A DNA stretch of 64,000 bases from Lachnospiraceae bacterium (GTDB lineage: Bacteria > Bacillota > Clostridia > Lachnospirales > Lachnospiraceae). Location of the stretch: contig JAAWBT010000026.1 of assembly GCA_022792835.1 (NCBI GenBank), forward strand, positions 1-64,000, read 5' to 3'. The translations under genes were made by a program, and so were the position numbers. Below, piece after piece: positions 1 through 7,446 of this stretch. Numbering within the stretch: the stretch's first letter is position 1; each line of letters opens with the position of its first letter. The notes below the pieces were generated by a model that saw only the letters and a list, made by a program, of their open reading frames with translations, was not told where the DNA came from and searched no databases.

Positions 1-37
1 TTAGCGTGGATAAGTGTGTGCGAAAGGAAGTTAACAA

Positions 38-1165
38 GTGGAAAAAGGAAAGTTTAGTGAAGAATTACAAAAGCTTGTGGAACTGGGAAAAAGCAAAAAG
101 TCCACCCTCGACATGAATGATATCAACGACGCTTTTACCGGAGTGGCGCTTACGGTGGAGCAAATCGAAGATATCATTACGTATCTTGAAAACAGTGGAA
201 TCGACGTCCTGCGCATAATGAATGATGAGCTGACCATCGACGATGATCTGGTCCTGGATGCGGACGATGACGCGTTTACACTGGACGAAGAAGAGGAAGA
301 GGATATTGACCTGGACGCCATTGACTTTCTTGACGGCATTGGTACTGAAGATCCGGTAAGGATGTATCTGAAGGAGATCGGTACGGTTCCGCTTTTGACG
401 GCAGAGGAGGAGCTTAGGCTGGCAAAAAGGAAGGCGGAAGGAGATCAGACGGCGAAGGAGCGGCTCATTGAAGCCAATCTTCGGTTGGTGGTAAGTATTG
501 CAAAGCGTTATACAGGCCGCGGCATGAGTTTTCTGGATTTGGTACAGGAGGGAAATCTGGGACTCATCAAAGGTGTGGAAAAATTTGATTATACAAAAGG
601 TTACAAATTGAGCACTTATGCCACGTGGTGGATCAGACAGTCGGTGACGAGGGCGCTGGCCGACCAGGCCAGGACGATCCGAGTTCCGGTACATATGGTG
701 GAGACCATCAATAAGATGTCGAAGATGCAGAGGAAGCTGACGCTGGAGCTGGGGTATGAGCCTTCCGTCCCGGAGCTTGCAAGCGCTCTTGACATCAGTG
801 AAGAAAAAGTTATGGAGATCATGCAGATTGCCCGCGAGCCTGCATCTTTGGAGACGCCGATCGGTGAGGAGGACGATTCCAATCTGGGGGATTTTGTGGC
901 AGACAGCAATGCTGTGACTCCGGAAGGAAATGTGGAGTCGGTGATGCTCAGGGAACATATCGACACACTTTTAGAGGATCTGAAGGAAAGAGAACGGCAG
1001 GTGATCGTCCTGCGGTTCGGCCTGGAGGATGGACATCCCCGTACCTTGGAAGAGGTGGGGAAGGAATTCAACGTTACCAGAGAGCGAATCCGCCAGATTG
1101 AGGCGAAGGCCCTCAGGAAGCTTCGGAATCCTGTCCGGAGCAAACGGATTCGGGATTTTCTGTAA
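38..1165 (+). CDS. rpoD: RNA polymerase primary sigma factor (sigma-70/SigA)
   Basis: Housekeeping sigma factor that directs RNA polymerase to -35/-10 promoters. The 375-residue product has a short region 1.1 (about 1-60), a very acidic linker (about 63-95), region 1.2 beginning [11 protein letters not shown] near 105, the region 2 promoter-melting block with [13 protein letters not shown] near 193, region 3, and the region 4.2 helix-turn-helix [18 protein letters not shown] near 345. The start is GTG at 38 with AAAGGAAG eight bases upstream. In Firmicutes it normally follows dnaG; the 37 bases before it are too few to confirm that. A terminator follows at once. Length and motifs are normal for a clostridial SigA. 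Confidence 0.97.
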   Translation: MEKGKFSEELQKLVELGKSKKSTLDMNDINDAFTGVALTVEQIEDIITYLENSGIDVLRIMNDELTIDDDLVLDADDDAFTLDEEEEEDIDLDAIDFLDGIGTEDPVRMYLKEIGTVPLLTAEEELRLAKRKAEGDQTAKERLIEANLRLVVSIAKRYTGRGMSFLDLVQEGNLGLIKGVEKFDYTKGYKLSTYATWWIRQSVTRALADQARTIRVPVHMVETINKMSKMQRKLTLELGYEPSVPELASALDISEEKVMEIMQIAREPASLETPIGEEDDSNLGDFVADSNAVTPEGNVESVMLREHIDTLLEDLKERERQVIVLRFGLEDGHPRTLEEVGKEFNVTRERIRQIEAKALRKLRNPVRSKRIRDFL

Positions 1166-1200
1166 ATGTACAGGGGCCTGTTTTCCTGCAAAAATACGAG

Positions 1201-1246
1201 AGAAGAGACGTTGTCCGGGAATAGACCGGGCGGCGTCTCTTCTTTC
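1201..1246 (+). terminator. Rho-independent terminator after rpoD
   Basis: A perfect 10-bp stem, AGAAGAGACG (1201-1210) with CGTCTCTTCT (1234-1243), is followed by a short T-rich stretch. The loop itself contains a smaller CCGGG-type pairing. It separates rpoD from queH. Confidence 0.7.
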
Positions 1247-1306
1247 GTAAGGATTCAGGCTGTTTTTGGGAAAAAGTACAAAGATTGTGGGAGGAAGGAG
1301 GTTTTT

Positions 1307-1975
1307 ATGAGAAATTATCAGAAAGAATTGGAGGTTCTTTTGGAGGAGACGGAAGAGAAGAGGAGGGAGTTTGGAATGATTCCCAGGCTGTTCCTCCATA
1401 GCTGCTGCGCCCCTTGTTCCAGTTACGTGTTGGAATATTTGTCTGCCTTCCTCTCCATCACAGTTTTTTATTACAATCCCAATATCGGCCCCCAGAACGA
1501 ATACGAAAAACGGGCGGCAGAGCAGGAGCGGATAATTAGGGAAATGTCGGAACAGGTTTTGGAAGGCGGGGAAGAACGGAGGTTTTATCCGGTGACCTTT
1601 ATCAAAGGGGCCTATGAGCCGGAAATTTTTTATGAAGCGGCAAAAGGGCTGGAGAACGTGCCGGAGGGGGGAGAGCGGTGTATGAAATGTTATGAGCTCA
1701 GACTCAGGAAGACGGCGGAGCTGGCGAAGGTGGGAGGCTATGACTATTTCTGCACGACGCTTTCCATCAGTCCTTTAAAAAAGGCGGGGGCACTCATGGA
1801 GATCGGAGAAAGGCTGGCAGAGGAGTGTGGGGTGGACTATCTGCCCTCAGATTTTAAAAAGAAGAATGGATACAAACGCTCTGTAGAACTGTCGGCAAAG
1901 TTCGGACTCTACAGACAGAATTACTGTGGCTGTGTATTTTCCAGGAGGGAAGCAAAGAAGATGGACTCCCTTTAG
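1307..1975 (+). CDS. queH: Epoxyqueuosine reductase QueH (DUF208 family)
   Basis: Reduces epoxyqueuosine to queuosine in tRNA, the last step of queuosine synthesis; QueH is the non-orthologous replacement of QueG. The 222-residue protein carries the family's cysteine sets: the adjacent pair in HSCCAPCSSY near residue 30, CMKCYEL near 125, CTTLSISP near 148 and YCGCVFS near 207. In QueH these ligate an Fe-S cluster and a second iron. The ATG at 1307 is chosen because GGAGGAAGGAGG lies just upstream and homology begins there; the reading frame is open from 1166, but that earlier part falls in the rpoD terminator. No other queuosine gene is adjacent. Confidence 0.92.
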   Translation: MRNYQKELEVLLEETEEKRREFGMIPRLFLHSCCAPCSSYVLEYLSAFLSITVFYYNPNIGPQNEYEKRAAEQERIIREMSEQVLEGGEERRFYPVTFIKGAYEPEIFYEAAKGLENVPEGGERCMKCYELRLRKTAELAKVGGYDYFCTTLSISPLKKAGALMEIGERLAEECGVDYLPSDFKKKNGYKRSVELSAKFGLYRQNYCGCVFSRREAKKMDSL

Positions 1976-2079
1976 AAGCCGTCAGACGAGAAGTATTCTG
2001 TGGTCAGGGCCCATTGCCCTGGAAAGCGGATGTGAGATCAGGCTTTATAAAAAATTCAGAAATGTTTCCTGTGGTTTTC

Positions 2080-2108
2080 TTGACGGAGCCATGGGAAGAG
2101 AATATGAT
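2080..2108 (+). promoter_or_regulatory. Sigma-A promoter for the zinc-ribbon gene
   Basis: TTGACG (2080-2085), a 17-base spacer, then TATGAT (2103-2108). It lies 76 bases before the start at 2184, and no other gene is placed to use it. Confidence 0.6.
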
Positions 2109-2168
2109 GAGGGAAGAGCAATGGGAATATAAACGCTTTTCTCACGATTGATGAGGGAAGAGCCATGG
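2105..2168 (+). repeat. 20-bp direct repeat in a 5' leader
   Basis: TGATGAGGGAAGAGC(A/C)ATGG occurs at 2105-2124 and 2149-2168, with one mismatch and a 44-base offset. Both copies sit between the promoter at 2080 and the start at 2184, and each contains a GGGAAGAG Shine-Dalgarno-like run followed by ATG. Confidence 0.75.
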
Positions 2169-2183
2169 ACAGGAGAGAAAGTG

Positions 2184-2585
2184 ATGGGAAGATTTCGGGA
2201 TAAGCTTACTCGTTTTATGTATGGGCGGTATGGAGTGGATCAGTTGAATCGGTTTTTGATGGGGATTGTAATGGTATCCCTGGTGATTTCACTGTTCGTC
2301 CGTTACCGTTTTTTTTACTGGGTCACGGTCCTTGGGATTGGGGTTTCTTATTTTCGTATGTTTTCAAAAAACATCAGGAGCCGCTCCCGGGAGAATCAGA
2401 AATACCTGCAGGCCACAGCAAGAATCCGCGGGAGCTTTGCGCGGCTAAAGAGCAGAAGTCAGGACAAAAGCCACTGCTATTTCAAGTGTCCTTCCTGCAG
2501 ACAGACTGTGCGGGTTCCGAGAGGAAAGGGGAAGATCTCGATTACCTGTCCGAAATGCCGCAGGGAATTTATTAAAAAGACGTGA
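2184..2585 (+). CDS. Small membrane protein with C-terminal zinc ribbon
   Basis: Function unknown. The 133-residue protein has a basic N-terminus, two closely spaced hydrophobic segments (about 20-40 and 45-62, around FLMGIVMVSLVISLFV and FYWVTVLGIGVSYF), a basic linker, and a C-terminal four-cysteine ribbon (CPSC near 108 and CPKC near 125). The ribbon probably binds zinc on the cytoplasmic side. The start at 2184 has AGGAG eight bases upstream; in-frame TTG/ATG codons at 2148 and 2151 have no ribosome binding site and would add a weakly plausible 12 residues. It stands alone between queH and degV with its own promoter. Confidence 0.72.
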   Translation: MGRFRDKLTRFMYGRYGVDQLNRFLMGIVMVSLVISLFVRYRFFYWVTVLGIGVSYFRMFSKNIRSRSRENQKYLQATARIRGSFARLKSRSQDKSHCYFKCPSCRQTVRVPRGKGKISITCPKCRREFIKKT

Positions 2586-2600
2586 ATTTCAGAATACCCC

Positions 2601-2669
2601 TTTTCAAATGAAATGTCCTGTGCTATTATATATAGTAATGAAAACTACATTGAACGGTTAAGAGTTCAA
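2601..2669 (+). promoter_or_regulatory. degV promoter with downstream palindrome
   Basis: TTTTCA (2601-2606), a 17-base spacer and TATTAT (2624-2629) form a sigma-A-like promoter. Downstream lies the inverted repeat TTGAAC-N8-GTTCAA (2650-2655 and 2664-2669), suited to a dimeric regulator bound just after the transcription start. The regulator is not identifiable here. Confidence 0.5.
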
Positions 2670-2702
2670 ACAAAAGTAGTAGAGAAGTGCAGGAGGAGAA
2701 CA

Positions 2703-3539
2703 ATGAATTACAAGATAGTGGTGGACAGCTGCTGTGATTTGACAGAGGAGCTCAAGGCGGACAGCCATTTTCAGGTGGTTCCTCTGACGCTTCAGGTGGG
2801 GGGGCGGATGGTCACAGATGATGAGAGCTTCAATCAGGCGGAGTATCTGGAACTGGTGCGGACAACGCCAGAATGTCCGAAAACGGCGTGCCCTTCGCCT
2901 GAGGCTTTTAAAAATGCATACGATTGTGAGGCTGATGCCATTTTCGTTGTGACGTTGTCTCAGCATCTAAGCGGCACTTACAACAGCGCTGTTTTGGGAA
3001 GAAGCCTGTATCTGGAAGAGAAGGGGAAGAAGCAGATCGCGGTATTCAGTTCCGATTCTGCCGCTGTAGGCGAGGTGAAGATTGCCTTAAAGATCCGTGA
3101 ACTTGCCGAGGCAGGAAAAAGTTTTGCGGAGATTGTGCGGGAGGTGTCTGATTTCCGGGACAATATGAAGACTTATTTTGTGTTGGAAACACTGGACTAT
3201 CTGAAAAAGAACGGAAGGCTGACAGGGCTGCAAGCCATTTTTGCCACAGTTCTCAATATTAAACCGGTCATGGGGGCAGATAAAGGCGTGATCATCAAAC
3301 TGGATCAGGCCAGGGGCATTGAAAAAGCCCTCACAAAGATGTCCCAGTGGGTGGCAAAGGAGGCAAAGGAAGCGGAGAACAAAATCCTTGCCATTGCCCA
3401 CACCAACTGTCCGGAGCGGGCAAGGAAGGTTAAGGAGCAGATCTGCCGGCTGATTAAGGTCAAAGATGTTTATATTGTCAATACGGCAGGTGTCAGTACC
3501 ACCTACGCCGGGGACGGCGGGGTGATCATTGCACTCTGA
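2703..3539 (+). CDS. DegV family fatty-acid-binding protein
   Basis: DegV/FakB proteins bind a single fatty acid in a buried pocket; in the fatty-acid kinase system FakB presents it to FakA for phosphorylation. The 278-residue protein opens with the family pattern KIVVDSCCDL, has the ligand-region motif SQHLSGTYNSA near residue 92 and LDYLKKNGRL near 165, and ends TAGVSTTYAGDGGV. The start at 2703 has AGGAGGAGAA immediately upstream. No FakA-type kinase is next to it, so whether it works in lipid salvage is inference. It is a single-gene unit closed by the hairpin at 3645. Confidence 0.9.
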   Translation: MNYKIVVDSCCDLTEELKADSHFQVVPLTLQVGGRMVTDDESFNQAEYLELVRTTPECPKTACPSPEAFKNAYDCEADAIFVVTLSQHLSGTYNSAVLGRSLYLEEKGKKQIAVFSSDSAAVGEVKIALKIRELAEAGKSFAEIVREVSDFRDNMKTYFVLETLDYLKKNGRLTGLQAIFATVLNIKPVMGADKGVIIKLDQARGIEKALTKMSQWVAKEAKEAENKILAIAHTNCPERARKVKEQICRLIKVKDVYIVNTAGVSTTYAGDGGVIIAL

Positions 3540-3644
3540 TAGGCACTGTCGCGGGAACTGAATTTTTCTCTTTTTAGTTATTTTTATGTACGGCAAGTAT
3601 GGAAAGGAAGTATGCGGCCTGGATGGATTGTGAAGCTTAAATGT

Positions 3645-3680
3645 CAGGAAGCGCCCTCATGGCGCTTCCTGAAAAATTTT
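3645..3680. terminator. Bidirectional terminator, degV / ABC permease
   Basis: CAGGAAGCGCC (3645-3655), loop CTCAT, GGCGCTTCCTG (3661-3671): a perfect 11-bp stem flanked by A/T-rich sequence (GAAAAATTTT). It lies between convergent genes and can end transcription from both sides. Confidence 0.8.
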
Positions 3681-4482
3681 AGGAGGAACTGCGGCTCATA
3701 CGTTTCTCTAGCATGGAGATCAGCCGGTAAAATCCCATGGAGAGGATACAGAGGATCACAATGCTCATCATAACGATGTCCATTTTGAAGACCTGGCTTC
3801 CATAGATGATGAGATAGCCGAGCCCCTTGTCGGCAGCCAGGAATTCGCCGATGATGACGCCTACCAGGCAAAGACCGATGTTGACCTTCATGTTGTTGAT
3901 GATTAAGGGGACGGAGCTTGGAACAAGGACTTTCAAGAGAACATCCCGTTTGTTTCCGCCCAGGGTATAGATCAGCTTGATCTTGTCAGAATCCACTTCC
4001 TTAAAACCAGTGTGGAGGGTCATGATCGAGCCGAAAACAGCCACAGAGACAGCAGCCACTATGATAGTTTTTACATTGTTGCCCAGCCATACAATAAGCA
4101 CCGGAGCCATAGCCGACTTGGGCAGACTGTTGAGCATGACCAGATATGGTTCCAGAAGTTCGGCCAGGGAGGGAAACAGCCAGAGGGTCATGGCAACGAG
4201 GATGCCAAAGGCCATGACGAGAAGGAAGCTTCCGATGGTTTCGGCCAGAGTGATGCCGATATGGCCGAAAATGCTGAAATCCTTTGTCATACTGACGAAG
4301 CAGGATATCATGCGGGACGGGCTGCTGAAAATGAAGTCGTTGAGCAGACCTGTGCGGGCGGTAAGCTCCCAGATGCCGATGAACAGAAAAAATAAAAGGA
4401 TTTGTCCTGCCAAAATCCTGCGTTTATGGCGGGAACGGGCTTTCAGGTAATGGGCCTGAGCCACAGAAAGAGATTTATCCAT
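3679..4482 (-). CDS. ABC transporter permease, SsuC/TauC family
   Basis: Integral membrane subunit of a nitrate/sulfonate/taurine/thiamine-precursor type ABC importer. The 267-residue product has about six membrane segments (for example ILLFFLFIGIWELTA and LLVMAFGILVAMTLWLF) and the cytoplasmic coupling loop containing EVDSDKIKLIYTLGGNKRDVL. The ATG at 4482 has AAGGAG ten bases upstream and overlaps the ATPase gene by 8 bases, so the two are translationally coupled; a further in-frame ATG 10 codons upstream lies inside the ATPase gene. Substrate cannot be told from the permease. There is no substrate-binding protein in the operon. Confidence 0.88.
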   Translation of the reverse strand: MDKSLSVAQAHYLKARSRHKRRILAGQILLFFLFIGIWELTARTGLLNDFIFSSPSRMISCFVSMTKDFSIFGHIGITLAETIGSFLLVMAFGILVAMTLWLFPSLAELLEPYLVMLNSLPKSAMAPVLIVWLGNNVKTIIVAAVSVAVFGSIMTLHTGFKEVDSDKIKLIYTLGGNKRDVLLKVLVPSSVPLIINNMKVNIGLCLVGVIIGEFLAADKGLGYLIIYGSQVFKMDIVMMSIVILCILSMGFYRLISMLEKRMSRSSS

Positions 4483-5242
4483 TGGATTTGAGCTCCTTCC
4501 AAATTTCGTCAAAATATTCGCTGAAGCAGGGGGCGCTCCGCCGTTTTAACGGAGTGTTAAAATCCTCGTCGAAATGAAGAGAGAGGATTTTTTTGATGCG
4601 GGCAGGCCGGTGGGAAAGGATGACCACCCGGTCCGCCAGGGTAATGGCTTCTCCCAGATCGTGGGTTACCAGGACGGCGGTTTTTCCTTCTTTCCGAAGG
4701 ATCCCTCCAATGTCGTCCCCCACTTCCAGGCGAGTCTGGTAATCTAGGGCCGAAAAGGGCTCGTCAAGGAGCAGAAGGTCCGGTTCCAGAGCCAGGGTGC
4801 GGATCAGGGCGGCTCTCTGACGCATGCCGCCAGAGAGGGCTGAGGGGGGAGCATTTTTAAACGCGGAAAGCCCATAAGTATCTAACATGGAACTTACCAG
4901 TGTCTTTGTCTTGGGATTTAAACGGTGCCGGATTTGGGGCCCGAGAAGAACATTGTCATAGACCGTGCGCCATTCAAATAAGTGGTCTTTCTGGAGCATA
5001 TAGCCGATATTGGTTCCGGATGTTCCCTGAGATTTTCCGAACAACCGGATTTCTCCGGATTCCGGGCGGATCAGCCCGCTGATCAGAGACAGGAGTGTGG
5101 TTTTGCCGCAGCCAGAAGGCCCCACGACGGCGATAAATTCACCGGGCATCACTGACAGGGAAATGCCGGAGAGGGCCGGGGTCTCGCCGTCCGGCGAGTG
5201 ATAGGAAAAACACACATTTATAAATTCAAGGATGGGTTCCAT
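4475..5242 (-). CDS. ABC transporter ATP-binding protein, SsuB/TauB family
   Basis: Nucleotide-binding subunit partnering the downstream permease. Over 255 residues it shows Walker A GPSGCGKTT near 41, Q-loop in YMLQKDHLF, signature ALSGGMRQRAA near 138, Walker B LLLLDEPFSALD near 158 and the switch histidine in LVTHDLGEA. The ATG at 5242 follows GGAGG. It is first in a two-gene operon reading away from tRNA-Thr. The family includes taurine, sulfonate, nitrate and pyrimidine-precursor importers; nothing in the sequence decides among these. Confidence 0.92.
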   Translation of the reverse strand: MEPILEFINVCFSYHSPDGETPALSGISLSVMPGEFIAVVGPSGCGKTTLLSLISGLIRPESGEIRLFGKSQGTSGTNIGYMLQKDHLFEWRTVYDNVLLGPQIRHRLNPKTKTLVSSMLDTYGLSAFKNAPPSALSGGMRQRAALIRTLALEPDLLLLDEPFSALDYQTRLEVGDDIGGILRKEGKTAVLVTHDLGEAITLADRVVILSHRPARIKKILSLHFDEDFNTPLKRRSAPCFSEYFDEIWKELKSNG

Positions 5243-5321
5243 AAAAATTCCTCCGATGGAGTATATCTTATTGTATGGGAGGAAGGGAGAAGGGGTGATT
5301 GAGAAAATCTTCAGGAAAGGG

Positions 5322-5350
5322 TTGACAGGAAGAAAATCTTATAGTATATT
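5322..5350 (+). promoter_or_regulatory. Promoter of tRNA-Thr
   Basis: TTGACA (5322-5327), a 17-base spacer and TATATT (5345-5350), about 30 bases before the mature tRNA start. Confidence 0.75.
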
Positions 5351-5380
5351 TGTAACGTTGAAAAAATCTTTTGTAAACAT

Positions 5381-5453
5381 GCTTCCGTGGCTCAGTCGGT
5401 AGAGCGATTGATTCGTAATCAATAGGTCGCCGGTTCAAGTCCGGCCGGGAGCT
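5381..5453 (+). tRNA. tRNA-Thr (anticodon CGU)
   Basis: Complete cloverleaf of 73 bases: acceptor GCTTCCG/CGGGAGC with one G-U pair, D-arm containing CTCAGTCGGTAGAG, anticodon stem ATTGA/TCAAT with loop TTCGTAA (anticodon CGT, reading ACG), and T-arm GCCGG-TTCAAGT-CCGGC. CCA is not encoded. It has its own promoter and terminator. Confidence 0.97.
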
Positions 5454-5468
5454 TTGAAATGTTTTATG

Positions 5469-5505
5469 AAACCTGTTTCCGGTGAAGAGGGAAGCAGGTT
5501 TTTTT
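5469..5505 (+). terminator. Terminator of tRNA-Thr
   Basis: AAACCTGTTTCC (5469-5480) pairs with GGAAGCAGGTTT (5490-5501) with one G-U pair, followed by a run of T. Confidence 0.9.
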
Positions 5506-5510
5506 CTGAT

Positions 5511-5534
5511 CATATGGGAAACTCGCCGTGTGAA
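5511..5534 (+). repeat. Dispersed motif, copy 1 (short form)
   Basis: CATATGGGAAACT followed directly by CGCCGTGTGAA, just after the tRNA-Thr terminator. The first 13 bases recur exactly at 63299 after a tRNA-Leu terminator, and the second part resembles the copies at 5694 and 63325. Confidence 0.6.
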
Positions 5535-5562
5535 AATCTTTTTTGTGAAATGTAAAAAACAC

Positions 5563-5591
5563 TTGCAATTTGAAAGTATATAGTGTACAAT
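5563..5591 (+). promoter_or_regulatory. asd promoter
   Basis: TTGCAA (5563-5568), a 17-base spacer and TACAAT (5586-5591). The leader that follows is about 135 bases and contains the hairpin ATGCCCC/GGGGCAT (5651-5657 and 5672-5678). No known riboswitch was recognised in it. Confidence 0.7.
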
Positions 5592-5693
5592 ACGCAAGGG
5601 AAAGACAAGTGTGCGTTATACAAAGACAGACGGCACATATGTGAAGTGAAATGCCCCAAAGTAGGTTGACGGGGGCATGCCCGCCTGGTTCAT

Positions 5694-5710
5694 TGCCGGC
5701 GTGTGAATAA
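5694..5710 (+). repeat. Dispersed motif, copy 2
   Basis: TGCCGGCGTGTGAATAA, an exact match over 17 bases to 63325-63341. Both copies lie just before the ribosome binding site of the next gene (asd here, lrgA there). Confidence 0.65.
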
Positions 5711-5733
5711 GAATTACGAGGAGAGAATGAGAA

Positions 5734-6825
5734 ATGGAAATGAAGGAAAAACTGAAGGTTGGCGTGTTAGGTGCAACAGGCATGGTGGGACAGCGCTTTG
5801 TGTCCTTGCTGGCTGATCATCCCTGGTATGAAGTGGTGACAGTGGCGGCGAGCCCTAGAAGTGCAGGCAAGAGTTATGAAGAGGCGGTAGGGAGCCGTTG
5901 GAAGCTGGATAACCCCATGCCGGAGAATGTAAAGAAGCTGATCGTGAAAGATCTGCATAACATTGAAGAAGTAACGGCAGATGTGGATTTTGTATTCAGT
6001 GCTGTGGATATGACCAAAGATGAGATCCGGGCCATTGAAGAAGCCTATGCAAAGGCAGAGGTTCCTGTGGTGTCCAACAACAGCGCCCACCGGTGGACGC
6101 CGGATGTGCCGATGATCATCCCGGAGTTGAATCCGGAGCACGCCGAGGTTATTGAATTCCAGAAAAAACGCCTTGGCACAAAGCGGGGATTCATCGCCGT
6201 AAAGCCCAACTGCTCCATCCAAAGTTATACGCCCGCGTTCCATGCGCTCCGCGAGTTTGGAGTAAAAACAGCGGTGGTTACCACTTATCAGGCGATTTCC
6301 GGAGCCGGAAAGACCTTTAAGGACTGGCCGGAAATGATCGACAATGTGATTCCTTACATCGGCGGTGAGGAAGAAAAATCGGAGCAGGAGCCCCTTAAAA
6401 TCTGGGGGAAGGTTGAGGATGGTGTGATCAAGAAGGCAGAGGGGCCGGTCATCACCTCCCAGTGTATCCGGGTGCCTGTCAGCAATGGACACACAGCGGC
6501 AGTGTTTGTGAGCTTTGAGAAAAAGCCCACGAAGGAAGAGATTCTGGAGCGGTGGGCTGCATTTGCCGGGGAGCCCCAGAAGTTAAACCTTCCCAGTGCG
6601 CCAAAGCAGTTCCTCAAATATTTTGAGGAGGACAACAGACCCCAGGCAAATCTGGACAGGGACTATGAGTGCGGCATGGGTGTGACCCTGGGCCGCCTCA
6701 GAGAAGACACGGTATTTGACTACAAATTTGTGGGCCTGTCCCACAACACCTTAAGAGGTGCGGCGGGCGGAGCGCTTCTTTGTGCAGAGCTTCTGACGGC
6801 AAAGGGATATATTACAAAAAAATAA
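5734..6825 (+). CDS. asd: Aspartate-semialdehyde dehydrogenase
   Basis: Converts aspartyl phosphate to aspartate semialdehyde with NADPH, the branch point to lysine/diaminopimelate, threonine and methionine. The 363-residue protein has the nucleotide-binding GATGMVGQRF near residue 14, the catalytic cysteine in KPNCSIQ near 159 and the proton-acceptor histidine in VSNGHTAAV near 253. Length and the extended central region fit the archaeal/fungal-like Asd class common in Clostridia. The start has GAGGAGA upstream; ATG codons at 5734 and 5740 are both possible. It is monocistronic, with promoter at 5563 and terminator at 6865. Confidence 0.95.
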   Translation: MEMKEKLKVGVLGATGMVGQRFVSLLADHPWYEVVTVAASPRSAGKSYEEAVGSRWKLDNPMPENVKKLIVKDLHNIEEVTADVDFVFSAVDMTKDEIRAIEEAYAKAEVPVVSNNSAHRWTPDVPMIIPELNPEHAEVIEFQKKRLGTKRGFIAVKPNCSIQSYTPAFHALREFGVKTAVVTTYQAISGAGKTFKDWPEMIDNVIPYIGGEEEKSEQEPLKIWGKVEDGVIKKAEGPVITSQCIRVPVSNGHTAAVFVSFEKKPTKEEILERWAAFAGEPQKLNLPSAPKQFLKYFEEDNRPQANLDRDYECGMGVTLGRLREDTVFDYKFVGLSHNTLRGAAGGALLCAELLTAKGYITKK

Positions 6826-6864
6826 AGGGCCTCTGGAAAAGTCACGAAAACGTCACGTGCAGAG

Positions 6865-6909
6865 CGAAAAATCCTGTGTTACCATGAAAGTGGGACACAG
6901 GATTTTTCG
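6865..6909. terminator. Bidirectional terminator, asd / arsR
   Basis: CGAAAAATCCTGTGT (6865-6879) and ACACAGGATTTTTCG (6895-6909) form a perfect 15-bp stem with A and T runs at its base. It can serve asd on the plus strand and the ArsR gene on the minus strand. Confidence 0.9.
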
Positions 6910-6967
6910 TTATACAGAATTATGATTGTTGCGGGAAGGGAAGAATTTCTTTTTCAAAGTCTGACGG

Positions 6968-7336
6968 TCACTCCGTCACATGGTCAAAGCCCTGACTTAA
7001 GATGGTCATCACGTGCTCATCGGCCAGAGAATAAAAGACCATTTTCCCCTCCCGGCGAAATTTGACCAGGCTGGTCTGTTTTAAAATCCTAAGCTGGTGG
7101 GAAATGGAACTCTGGCTCATGCCTAGGAGCTGGGCGATGTCGCAGACACACATTTCATGACCTAAAAGGGCGTAAAGGATTTTGATTCTGGTGGGATCGC
7201 CGAAAATTTTAAACAGTTCTGCCAGGCGGAGCAAGGTTGCTTCATCCGGGGTCTGCTCTTTGAGGGAAGCGATCAGTTTGGCATGGTTATGCCTGCATGC
7301 GCAGACCGGTATCTCATAGGGTTCCTTCTGTTTCAT
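6968..7336 (-). CDS. ArsR/SmtB family metal-responsive repressor (CadC-like)
   Basis: A 122-residue winged-helix repressor. The core FGDPTRIKILYALL (about 48-61) leads into CVCDIAQLLGMSQSSISHQLRIL (about 65-87), the recognition helix region, and the wing FRREGKMVFYSL. CVCD at the start of the helix plus N-terminal cysteines and histidines (VCACRHNH near 11-18) match the alpha-3N site of CadC, which binds soft metals such as Cd, Pb or Zn through two cysteines from each part. Metal identity is inference. Start at 7336 has GGAGG upstream. No metal efflux ATPase or diffusion facilitator is adjacent; the divergent neighbour is an RND exporter that has its own TetR-type operator. Confidence 0.9.
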   Translation of the reverse strand: MKQKEPYEIPVCACRHNHAKLIASLKEQTPDEATLLRLAELFKIFGDPTRIKILYALLGHEMCVCDIAQLLGMSQSSISHQLRILKQTSLVKFRREGKMVFYSLADEHVMTILSQGFDHVTE

Positions 7337-7446
7337 ACAGGCACCTCCATTGTTTGGTCAATCTGTTTTTAAGTTTACTACTGGAAGAGGAAACTGTCAA
7401 TGAACTGTTTCGGCCGTGACTTTATAAAAAGTTTACACACTGAAAA

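Noticed and set aside
65-958. A 297-residue open frame antisense to rpoD
   Set aside because: Composition is unlike a protein (Leu/His/Arg-rich), there is no RBS, and rpoD on the other strand is unambiguous.
1926-2132. A 68-residue frame after queH
   Set aside because: It overlaps the queH end in another frame, lacks an RBS and resembles nothing known.
5268-5597. A 109-residue minus-strand reading frame across tRNA-Thr
   Set aside because: It is the reverse complement of the tRNA and its flanks (product contains the well-known spurious pattern of tRNA-derived frames) and has no ribosome binding site.
5592-5733. Lysine riboswitch or other known leader in front of asd
   Set aside because: The 140-base leader is too short for the lysine aptamer and lacks its conserved core; only one simple hairpin is visible.
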